From contig CALCJF010000095.1 in NCBI GenBank assembly GCA_937967375.1, positions 1-20,842 of the forward strand: DNA of 20,842 nucleotides, given 5' to 3'. The notes under the pieces are model-generated. The model saw nothing but the letters and a program-made list of their open reading frames with translations. It was not told where the DNA came from and searched no databases. Shown here piece after piece: positions 13,550 to 19,909 of the stretch (the first letter of the stretch is position 1; the number at the start of each line of letters is the position of its first letter). The DNA is from an uncultured Leucobacter sp. (GTDB taxonomy: Bacteria > Actinomycetota > Actinomycetes > Actinomycetales > Microbacteriaceae). Both the position numbers and the translations under genes were made by a program.

Positions 13550-15832
13550 CTACGAGGTCTCCCCCGATGTCGACGGAACCGAACTCACCCTGCGACTCGT
13601 ACGGCGACGGGTACCAGCCTCAGGGGCCGGGGGCAGTGCGTCGAGCACCGAACCGAGCAGGTCTTCTGCGCTCAGCTTGGTCTCGCTCGGTTTCTTCTCG
13701 GTCTTCAGCGGCGGCAGCTGAAGCTCAGCCTGCCTAGCCGCACGCTCTGAGCGGTCACCGCGGTCTGAACGCTCGGAGCGATCGCCGCGTGAGCGCTGCT
13801 GCCGCGGCGCCCTTGCGCTCTCGCTTCGCGCGACCGACTGCGCATCGTCCAAGGGAGCCGTCTCGGCATGATCGACAGCACCTGGAATTGTCGATGCCGC
13901 GATCTTCGCCATGGCGCCCCGCGTCTCGTCGGTGATGGCGTGTGTCTGAGCTGGCGCCGAATGCTGCTGTGAACTGCCCTTACGCTTGCTGTTGCTTCGC
14001 GACGGCGCCTCGCTGCGGTGCTTGTGAATCGGCTCGTGATGCACGATGATCCCTCGACCTGCGCAGGTGTCGCACGGTTCGCTGAACGACTCGAGCAACC
14101 CGAGCCCGAGCTTCTTTCGAGTCATCTGCACGAGACCGAGCGAGGTGACTTCGGCGACCTGGTGTTTGGTCCGATCGCGGCTCAGGCACTCGACCAAGCG
14201 ACGCAGCACGAGATCTCGGTTCGACTCGAGCACCATGTCGATGAAGTCGATCACGATAATGCCACCGATGTCACGCAAACGCAGCTGGCGCACAATCTCT
14301 TCTGCGGCCTCGAGGTTGTTCTTCGTCACCGTCTCTTCAAGGTTGCCCCCTGAACCGACGAACTTGCCGGTGTTCACGTCGACAACCGTCATCGCCTCGG
14401 TGCGGTCGATCACAAGCGAGCCTCCCGAAGGCAACCAGACCTTGCGATCGAGCGCCTTCACTATTTGCTCGTTGATACGGTACTCATCAAAGATGTCGCG
14501 CGAGTCCTCGTATCGAGCAACCCGCTCAAGCAGTTCGGGTGCGACCTGCGCCAGGTAGTCTTCGATCACCCGATAGGTGTCGTCACCCTGAATGATGAGC
14601 TTGTGGAAGTCTTCGTTGAAGACGTCTCGCACGATCTTGATGAGCATGTCGGGCTCCGAGTGCAGCAGCAGCGGCCCCCCACCCTTGGCCACGCGCTGCT
14701 GAATCGAATCCCACTGACGCGTGAGACGTTGCACGTCGCCGGTCACCTGGTCTTCAGTAGCGCCCTCGGCGGCGGTACGCACAATCACGCCTGCGCCGCT
14801 CGGCAGCACCTCTTTCAGAATCTTCTTGAGGCGCGCGCGCTCGGTATCGGGCAGCTTTCGCGAGATGCCGTTCATTGCGCCACCAGGCACGTAGACCAAG
14901 AATCGACCGGGCAGCGAAATCTGGCTCGTCAGACGCGCACCCTTGTGACCCACCGGGTCTTTGGTGACCTGCACGAGCACCTGATCACCAGGCTTCAGCA
15001 CATTCTCGATCTTGCGAGCCGAAGAAGCACCTTCAAACTCGCTCCAGTCAACCTCGCCCGAGTAAAGCACGGCGTTGCGGCCACGACCGATGTCGACAAA
15101 CGCCGCCTCCATGCTCGGAAGCACGTTCTGCACGCGACCGAGGTAGACATTGCCGATCAATGAGCTCTCGCTCGAGCGCGCGACGTAGTGTTCGACGAGC
15201 ACCTTGTCTTCGAGCACTCCGATCTGAATGCGATCGGCAGTGGTGCGCACAATCATCTCGCGGTCGACCGACTCGCGGCGAGCGAGAAACTCGCTCTCAG
15301 TGATCACGAGCCGGCGACGACGCCCGGTTTCACGACCATCGCGGCGACGCTGCTTCTTCGCCTCAAGGCGAGTGGACCCTTTGACGCGCTGCGGCTCGGT
15401 GATGGGCTGTTGCACCCGCGGCTCGCGACGCGGCGACTCATCATCGCCCTGCGCATCCGAGCCTCCACGACGGCGGCTTCGACGGCGATTCGAACTCGTC
15501 TCGCGGTCATCCTCATCGCGGCCATCGAACTCATCACGACTCTCGCGGTAGTCCCGGCTGTCCCGGTTATCGCGACCATCGCGGTCGCGGCCATCACGTC
15601 CACGCGAGAACTGGCGGTCGAGCATATCGTCGAGCTGACGCAACTCGCTGCGGCGCTGGCGCGGCTGAACGGGCGGCACGTCTGGTGCCAGAAAGATCAG
15701 CCTCGCGGTAGCACGAAAACGCTCTTCCGGCGTCATGTCTGCGAGCGGAAGCACAAGCTGCGGCAGCTCAGACTTCTCTGTCTCAATCTCGGGGGTAGTC
15801 GGTTCAACTTCTGAAATGGGCTCATTCACCAT
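13550..15832 (-). CDS. Rne/Rng-family endoribonuclease (RNase E/G)
   Basis: This 760-residue protein makes the rate-limiting cuts in mRNA decay and in rRNA/tRNA maturation. The S1 domain lies at about 222-300 (SLIGNVYLGRVQNVLPSMEAAFVDIG). The DNase-I-like catalytic part has the metal-binding aspartates at D485 (VVDVNTGKF) and D529/D532 (IIVIDFIDM). The zinc-link cysteines are C587 and C590 (CDTCAGRG). Ahead of S1 is a ~220-residue extension with an RD/GRD-rich stretch (80-110) and basic runs; the C-terminal ~150 residues are also charged and disordered, with an RSERSDRGDRSERA repeat. Such extensions are usual in actinobacterial RNase E and bind RNA or partner proteins. I chose ATG 15832 (MVNEPISEVE, AGGAG ten bases upstream); the longer reading to 16186 would overlap the divergent VKOR gene. 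Confidence 0.96.
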   Translation of the reverse strand: MVNEPISEVEPTTPEIETEKSELPQLVLPLADMTPEERFRATARLIFLAPDVPPVQPRQRRSELRQLDDMLDRQFSRGRDGRDRDGRDNRDSRDYRESRDEFDGRDEDDRETSSNRRRSRRRGGSDAQGDDESPRREPRVQQPITEPQRVKGSTRLEAKKQRRRDGRETGRRRRLVITESEFLARRESVDREMIVRTTADRIQIGVLEDKVLVEHYVARSSESSLIGNVYLGRVQNVLPSMEAAFVDIGRGRNAVLYSGEVDWSEFEGASSARKIENVLKPGDQVLVQVTKDPVGHKGARLTSQISLPGRFLVYVPGGAMNGISRKLPDTERARLKKILKEVLPSGAGVIVRTAAEGATEDQVTGDVQRLTRQWDSIQQRVAKGGGPLLLHSEPDMLIKIVRDVFNEDFHKLIIQGDDTYRVIEDYLAQVAPELLERVARYEDSRDIFDEYRINEQIVKALDRKVWLPSGGSLVIDRTEAMTVVDVNTGKFVGSGGNLEETVTKNNLEAAEEIVRQLRLRDIGGIIVIDFIDMVLESNRDLVLRRLVECLSRDRTKHQVAEVTSLGLVQMTRKKLGLGLLESFSEPCDTCAGRGIIVHHEPIHKHRSEAPSRSNSKRKGSSQQHSAPAQTHAITDETRGAMAKIAASTIPGAVDHAETAPLDDAQSVARSESARAPRQQRSRGDRSERSDRGDRSERAARQAELQLPPLKTEKKPSETKLSAEDLLGSVLDALPPAPEAGTRRRTSRRVSSVPSTSGETS

Positions 15833-15871
15833 TGCTGGTGCACTCCTCTGGCCGGGCCTAATTGCTCGGCG

Positions 15872-15907
15872 AACTCTATATGTGCGGCTTTGCGCCGCAA
15901 ACTCTAT
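15872..15907. repeat. AACTCTAT direct repeats flanking a 6-bp-stem hairpin in the RNase E/G leader
   Basis: AACTCTAT occurs at 15872-15879 and 15900-15907, 28 bp apart. Between them TGCGGC (15883-15888), TTTGC, GCCGCA (15894-15899) form a perfect hairpin. On the minus strand the repeats read ATAGAGTT. The element lies 40-75 bp upstream of the RNase E/G start, in its probable leader or promoter. Confidence 0.55.
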
Positions 15908-16019
15908 GCTGCGCGAGGCGGTTGCCCCGCACCCGATCATCTGCTGATCGGAAGCCACGACCTGCGCGGCTGAAAGACTGTCGTGCCGGGCGTCGTGCTG
16001 ACGCGAGGCAACGAATTCC

Positions 16020-16025
16020 ATTATG
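16020..16025 (-). promoter_or_regulatory. Candidate -10 of the RNase E/G gene
   Basis: CATAAT on the minus strand (16025-16020) is close to the -10 consensus, but no convincing -35 lies 16-18 bases upstream. It would give a leader of about 180 nt containing the hairpin and repeats at 15872-15907. The rest of the 15833-16073 intergenic region shows no gene. Confidence 0.3.
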
Positions 16026-16073
16026 CCACGGCGAGCCAGATATTTTGCAGCGACGACCACTAACATGACCGTT

Positions 16074-16685
16074 ATGACAACCGCCTCCGCCGCGCGCCCC
16101 CGTACTCTGGCCTTTGCCCTCTTCAATATTGTGGCGGGTCTCATCGGCTGGTTTGCGTCGTTTGAGCTCATCACCGAGTACATCAAGACCCTGAAGAATC
16201 CCGACTACGTGCCGAACTGCTCGGTGAGCGTGCTCGTCACCTGCGGCCCAAACATGGACAGCTGGCAGGGTTCGATCTTCGGCTTCAGCAACACGATTAT
16301 CGGGGTCACCGCGTTTGTCGCACCGATCGCAGTGGGAGTGGCGTTGCTTGCGGGTGCGCGCTTCGCGCCCTGGTTCTGGTGGCTCTACGAACTCGGTTTG
16401 CTCTTCGGCTTCGGGCTGATCCTGTGGCTCGCCTCGCAGAGCATCTTCGTGATCAGTACGCTCTGCCCCTGGTGCATGGTGGTCTGGTCCGTCATGATTC
16501 CGCTGTGGTGGATCGGAGCGCTGCGTCCGCACGCCGTGGGAGATGTGCCGCACAGTCAGCGCGTGCAGCGAGTGTTCACGGGGCTCTACTCCTGGTCGTG
16601 GGTACTGATCCTCGTCACCTACGTGCTGATCGCCCTGGTCGCACAGGTGCAACTCGACTGGTTTGGCGAGTTCAGACGCCTGTAG
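16074..16685 (+). CDS. Vitamin K epoxide reductase (VKOR) family membrane oxidoreductase
   Basis: This 203-residue membrane protein has four or five hydrophobic spans. It carries the two VKOR cysteine pairs: loop cysteines C49 and C57 (NCSVSVLVTCGPNMDSWQGS) and the membrane C131-P-W-C134 active site. The FGFSNTIIGV and SIFVISTLCPWCMVVW signatures are intact. In actinobacteria VKOR reoxidises a DsbA-like thioredoxin partner using menaquinone, driving disulfide formation in exported proteins. No fused thioredoxin domain is present, so the partner must be encoded elsewhere. The start is uncertain among ATG 16023, 16065 and 16074. I prefer 16074 because TAACAT ends seven bases upstream (near-leaderless) and the family starts shortly before the first span. 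It diverges from RNase E/G, and its 3' end overlaps coaE by 14 bp. Confidence 0.92.
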   Translation: MTTASAARPRTLAFALFNIVAGLIGWFASFELITEYIKTLKNPDYVPNCSVSVLVTCGPNMDSWQGSIFGFSNTIIGVTAFVAPIAVGVALLAGARFAPWFWWLYELGLLFGFGLILWLASQSIFVISTLCPWCMVVWSVMIPLWWIGALRPHAVGDVPHSQRVQRVFTGLYSWSWVLILVTYVLIALVAQVQLDWFGEFRRL

Positions 16686-17283
16686 GAGCGGGCTGTAGCC
16701 GCTCCCAGAGCGCATCGACCTGCTCGATCGTGCGGGCCTCGCTGCCACCGGTGTCGATGATTACGTCGGCAACCGCACGACGTTCGGCATCGCTGGCCTG
16801 GTTCGCGATGCGGCGCTCTGCGTCCTCGGGCGACATGCCTCGCAGCTCGATCATGCGCCGCTTGCGCAACTCAGCTGGTGCTTCGGCGATCACGACGAGA
16901 TCCCAGGGCATGTTAACGTTCGCCTCGACGAGCAACGGCACGTCATACACCACGACCGCGTCTGGATCCGCGGCCTTCGCCGCGGCGATCCTTTGCTGCC
17001 CGATTCTGCGAACCTCTGGGTGCACGATTGCGTTCAATGCTTCGAGTGCCTCGACATCGTCAAAGACGATGCTCCCGAGTGCTGCGCGGTTGAGCGAGCC
17101 GTCTGCCGCGATCATTCCCATACCGAATCGAGACGCGATCGCGGCAAGCCCCGGGCTGCCTGCGGCGACAGCTTCGCGGGCGAGCTGATCGGCGTCCACG
17201 TGCACCGCGCCGTGCTCGGCCAGCCTGCGAGCAATAGTTGACTTGCCAGAGGCGATTCCGCCACTCAGAGCCACAAGTTTCAT
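16672..17283 (-). CDS. coaE: Dephospho-CoA kinase CoaE
   Basis: This 203-residue enzyme phosphorylates the ribose 3'-OH of dephospho-CoA with ATP, the last step of CoA synthesis. The P-loop GGIASGKST is at residues 8-16, and VDADQLAREAV (31-41) holds the conserved acidic substrate-binding motif. The lid/CoA region has HPEVRRIGQQRI and VVVYDVPLLVEANV. I chose ATG 17283 (MKLVALSGG); the upstream GTG 17292 adds three residues. It is the simple single-domain form, without the GrpB-like fusion seen in mycobacteria. Its stop overlaps the convergent VKOR gene by 14 bp, and the sensor kinase gene ends 39 bp upstream on the same strand. A TAGTGT hexamer upstream may be a -10. Confidence 0.97.
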   Translation of the reverse strand: MKLVALSGGIASGKSTIARRLAEHGAVHVDADQLAREAVAAGSPGLAAIASRFGMGMIAADGSLNRAALGSIVFDDVEALEALNAIVHPEVRRIGQQRIAAAKAADPDAVVVYDVPLLVEANVNMPWDLVVIAEAPAELRKRRMIELRGMSPEDAERRIANQASDAERRAVADVIIDTGGSEARTIEQVDALWERLQPAPTGV

Positions 17284-17322
17284 ACCGACCACTCAATCAC
17301 ACTATGCGCTGCGTCGCGCGTC

Positions 17323-18402
17323 TCACCCGGCGAGTGGCAGCCGCACCGTCGCAGTGAGTCCCCCGCCATCTCGCGCTTCGAAGTGAAGCTCGCCGGCATG
17401 CGCGCGCACGATGCTCTGCGCAATCGCGAGCCCCAGCCCGGCTCCGGCTTGAGTCGCATGAACACGCTCGGTTCCCCGCTGAAACGGCTCGGTCATCGAC
17501 ACGAGCAGAGTGTCACTGATCGAGTCACCGCTGTTCTCGACACGCAGCACCGCCTCCCCGCCGTCAGTCCACACCTGGACGCACACGAAGCCACCGGAGG
17601 GCAGGTTATGCACGATCGCATTGTGCAGCAGGTTCGTGACAAGTTGCCGCATCAGCGACCACGAACCGAGCACCCCGGCACTGTCTATCTCGAACTGAAC
17701 ATCAATCCCTGAGCGTTCTGCGAGCGCAAACAACGTCTCTACCGCGTCTTCCGCGGCAAGCCCGAGATCGATCGTTTCATGAGCAAAACCGCCAGCATCG
17801 GCTCTGCTCAGCGTGAGCATCGCCTCAGTGAGCGAGATCGCGCGATCGTTCACCTGCCGCAACCTCGCGTGCAGTTGGGCCGCATCGAGCTCAGCATCGC
17901 TGTCTGCAACCTCAAGCAGTGCCTTGGTGAGAGAGAGCGGAGTGCGCAGCTCGTGCGACGCATTCGCCGCGAAACGCCGTTGAGCTTCGACGTGCGCTTC
18001 GAGTCGTTCGAGCATCCCGTCAAAGTTGTCGGCGAGCTCACCAAACTCATCGTTTCGATCGCTCATGTCAATGCGGTGCGACAGGGAACCGCGCGACGCT
18101 TCTCGGGTGGCTGCGGTGATCCTGTCGAGTGGTGCAAGCATGCGGCCCGCGAGCACCCAACCGCCGAGCGCACCGAAAGCGAGCGAAGCGATAGCGGCCC
18201 AGAACGCCGCCGGCGCGAAAGCCCTGATCAGATCTGCGCGGCCAGGAAAGAACCCGTCTGGCGAAACCGCCGCCTGGGTTGGCACGTAGCGAAGCAGAAA
18301 CGCCCACACCACCGCAAAGAGCAGAGCTTCGGCAACCACCAGCACCACCAGATAGCTCAAGGTGAGTTTGAGTCGCGCACTAATCCCCTGCTTCCTAGCC
18401 AT
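17323..18402 (-). CDS. Sensor histidine kinase (HAMP, HisKA, HATPase), VanS-like
   Basis: This 359-residue membrane kinase has transmembrane segments at about 13-36 and 65-88 around a short (~28-residue) outside loop. A HAMP linker (88-140) follows, then the H-box FAANASHELRTPLS with phosphoacceptor His150. The N-box NLLHNAIVHN (Asn261), the D-box VENSGD (289-293) and the G-box AGLGLAIAQSIVRAHAG (321-337) are all intact, so it should be active. The small outer loop suggests it senses the membrane or a membrane-bound ligand. I chose ATG 18402, which overlaps the regulator stop by 8 bp; the longer reading begins with TTG at 18417. With the OmpR-type regulator upstream and a divergent VanY-like peptidase it resembles a VanRS pair. 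The VanS label is contextual. Confidence 0.95.
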   Translation of the reverse strand: MARKQGISARLKLTLSYLVVLVVAEALLFAVVWAFLLRYVPTQAAVSPDGFFPGRADLIRAFAPAAFWAAIASLAFGALGGWVLAGRMLAPLDRITAATREASRGSLSHRIDMSDRNDEFGELADNFDGMLERLEAHVEAQRRFAANASHELRTPLSLTKALLEVADSDAELDAAQLHARLRQVNDRAISLTEAMLTLSRADAGGFAHETIDLGLAAEDAVETLFALAERSGIDVQFEIDSAGVLGSWSLMRQLVTNLLHNAIVHNLPSGGFVCVQVWTDGGEAVLRVENSGDSISDTLLVSMTEPFQRGTERVHATQAGAGLGLAIAQSIVRAHAGELHFEARDGGGLTATVRLPLAG

Positions 18403-19066
18403 CGCCGGCCACGTCAATGCGATAACCGACCCCAGGCACGGTTTCTATCAGAGCTGGATCGCCAAGCCGTTTGCGCAGTGTCGACACGGTGATGCGCACG
18501 GCGTTGGTGAACGGATCGGCGTGCTCGTCCCAGGCCTTCTCGAGTAACTCTTCAGCGCTGATTACCCCGCCCGCTGCCGTGACGAGCACCTCGAGCACTG
18601 CGAACTGCTTCCGAGTAAGTGCAACGTAGCGCCCGTCGCGGTATACCTCTCGTCGAAAAGGATCGAGCCTGAGCCCTGCGACCTCGAGCACGGGCGGCCG
18701 TGTGCTCTCTCGGCGACGATGCAGCGCACGGAGGCGCAGCACGAGTTCACGCAACTCGAACGGTTTCGTTAGGTAATCGTCTGCTCCGATCCCAAACCCG
18801 GTCTCCTTATCGTCGAGCCGGTCGGCGGCGGTGAGCATGAGAATGGGCATCTTTCGCCCAGATGCGACGATATGCCGTGCAACGTCGTCACCTGAAGGGC
18901 CAGGAATATCGCGGTCGAGCACGGCAATGTCGTAGTCGTTATAGCTCAGAAGATCGAGAGCCTGCTCCCCATCGGGCGCGATGTCAGACGCGATCGCCTC
19001 CAGTCGAAGTGCGGCGCGAATACTCTCTGCCATCAAAGGTTCATCTTCGACTATCAGCACCCGCAT
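18395..19066 (-). CDS. OmpR/PhoB-family response regulator, VanR-like
   Basis: This 223-residue regulator has a receiver domain (1-118) with E7-D8, phosphoacceptor D51 in IAVLDRDIPG, T79 and K101 in YLTKPFEL. A winged-helix DNA-binding domain follows (about 127-218: RREVYRDGRYVALTRKQFAVLEVL and NAVRITVSTLRKRLGDPALIETVPGVGYRI). All phosphorylation residues are present. It starts at ATG 19066. No Shine-Dalgarno is visible, but TAGAAT lies exactly six bases upstream, suggesting a leaderless message. Three direct repeats in the divergent promoter region (19088-19119) are candidate binding sites, consistent with control of both this operon and the VanY-like gene. Confidence 0.96.
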   Translation of the reverse strand: MRVLIVEDEPLMAESIRAALRLEAIASDIAPDGEQALDLLSYNDYDIAVLDRDIPGPSGDDVARHIVASGRKMPILMLTAADRLDDKETGFGIGADDYLTKPFELRELVLRLRALHRRRESTRPPVLEVAGLRLDPFRREVYRDGRYVALTRKQFAVLEVLVTAAGGVISAEELLEKAWDEHADPFTNAVRITVSTLRKRLGDPALIETVPGVGYRIDVAGDG

Positions 19067-19078
19067 GACCCAATTCTA
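19067..19078 (-). promoter_or_regulatory. Putative leaderless -10 of the VanR-like regulator
   Basis: On the minus strand TAGAAT (19078-19073) is followed by TGGGTC and then the ATG at 19066. A start point at the A of the ATG would give a leaderless mRNA. The -35 region is poor but is occupied by the GCATATCG repeats, as expected for an activator-dependent promoter. Confidence 0.55.
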
Positions 19079-19087
19079 TGAAGGGCG

Positions 19088-19119
19088 GCATATCGTGCGC
19101 ATATCGAAAAGCGCATACG
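19088..19119. repeat. Three GCATATCG-like direct repeats in a divergent promoter (candidate regulator binding sites)
   Basis: GCATATCG occurs at 19088-19095 and 19099-19106, exactly 11 bp apart, and a third copy, GCATACG, at 19113-19119. OmpR-family regulators commonly bind tandem direct repeats spaced about one helical turn. The array lies 22 bp upstream of the VanR-like gene and 33 bp upstream of the VanY-like gene. Confidence 0.6.
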
Positions 19120-19152
19120 CTCCTGCAACGAGACCGTTGTTTGGCTTGACGC

Positions 19153-19827
19153 ATGAACAGACGCAATACCTACCAGCCCGTCGCCGCACGTGGCACCTAT
19201 TCTTCGTCTCGCCGCATCCGGTTGACGATCACGCTCAGCCTATTCACTGTCGGAACGGTCGCGCTCGGCCTGCTCGCGGCGAGTCTCTTTGGGCCCGCAG
19301 ACACCGTGTTTCGCCCCGACACCGCCGATGCCGCGATTGGCGAGAACTTCAGTTCAGACACCTCCGATACCCAGAACGGCCCGGACGGCAGCGCCAACGA
19401 GAACGAGGTCACCGTGTTCGATACCGCGCACCCCGCAGTTGCGCAGCTCGACACCGCCCTGCTCCAGGCGCTGCAGGCCGCCGCGAACGAAGCTGCTGCA
19501 GAAGACATCACTTTCTACGTCAATAGTGGCTGGCGGTCGCCGCAGCTGCAAGAGCGACTGCTCGAAGAAGCGGTCGCCGAGTACGGCTCACGCGAGGAGG
19601 CGCTGCGCTGGGTGGCTACGCCAGAGCGGTCAGCACATGTCTCAGGTGACGCGGTCGATATCGGCCCCTTCGATGCAAGCTACTGGCTCAGCTACAACGG
19701 CGCGGAATACGGCATCTGCCAGATCTACGCGAACGAGGGATGGCACTTCGAGCTGCGACCAGACGCCGTAGAGCGCGGCTGCCCTGAGCTCTACATGGAC
19801 CCGACCGAGGATCCTCGCATGCGGTGA
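19153..19827 (+). CDS. VanY-like D-alanyl-D-alanine carboxypeptidase (M15B family)
   Basis: This 224-residue protein has one N-terminal membrane anchor (about 23-47) after a basic leader (RRIR), a Ser/Asp/Gly-rich linker (48-90) and an extracytoplasmic M15 peptidase domain. Zinc-site and catalytic motifs are visible: SGWRSPQLQ (125-133), SAHVSGDAVDIG (160-171; H162 and D169 as zinc ligands) and GWHFE (196-200; H198 zinc ligand with E200 near). The family removes the terminal D-Ala from peptidoglycan pentapeptides, altering cross-linking and the target of glycopeptides. ATG 19153 has no clear ribosome site. It diverges from the VanR/VanS-like pair, which probably controls it, and converges on rpsA with a shared terminator. 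No vanHAX-type ligase is nearby, so full glycopeptide resistance cannot be claimed. Confidence 0.93.
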   Translation: MNRRNTYQPVAARGTYSSSRRIRLTITLSLFTVGTVALGLLAASLFGPADTVFRPDTADAAIGENFSSDTSDTQNGPDGSANENEVTVFDTAHPAVAQLDTALLQALQAAANEAAAEDITFYVNSGWRSPQLQERLLEEAVAEYGSREEALRWVATPERSAHVSGDAVDIGPFDASYWLSYNGAEYGICQIYANEGWHFELRPDAVERGCPELYMDPTEDPRMR

Positions 19828-19859
19828 CGTCGCACGAATATCGCAATGGGGCCCAAAAC

Positions 19860-19899
19860 GCATGAAAGCCCGGCTCCTCTCGGAACCGGGCTTTCATGC
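19860..19899. terminator. Bidirectional intrinsic terminator for rpsA and the VanY-like gene
   Basis: CATGAAAGCCCGG (19861-19873) pairs perfectly with CCGGGCTTTCATG (19886-19898), and a G-C pair at 19860/19899 extends this to a 14-bp stem. On the minus strand GTTTTG follows, the T-tract for rpsA. On the plus strand the tract is weaker (CTTATTCT). It lies 10 bp from the rpsA stop and 32 bp after the VanY-like stop. Confidence 0.85.
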
Positions 19900-19909
19900 T
19901 TATTCTGGC

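Noticed and set aside
14465..15814. Long plus-strand open frames antisense to the RNase E/G gene
   Set aside because: The minus-strand frame has the full RNase E/G signature; the antisense translations show no family motifs.
15833..16186. 118-residue upstream extension of the RNase E/G frame
   Set aside because: It overlaps the promoter and start of the divergent VKOR gene, lacks a ribosome site and reads as low-quality protein; ATG 15832 has AGGAG upstream.
15876..16748. 290-codon minus-strand frame antisense to the VKOR gene
   Set aside because: The plus strand has both VKOR cysteine pairs; the antisense product is His/Arg/Glu-rich shadow sequence.
19153..19827. Complete vancomycin-resistance cluster
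   Set aside because: Only regulator, kinase and carboxypeptidase homologues are present; no vanH, vanA/B-type ligase or vanX is visible in the window.
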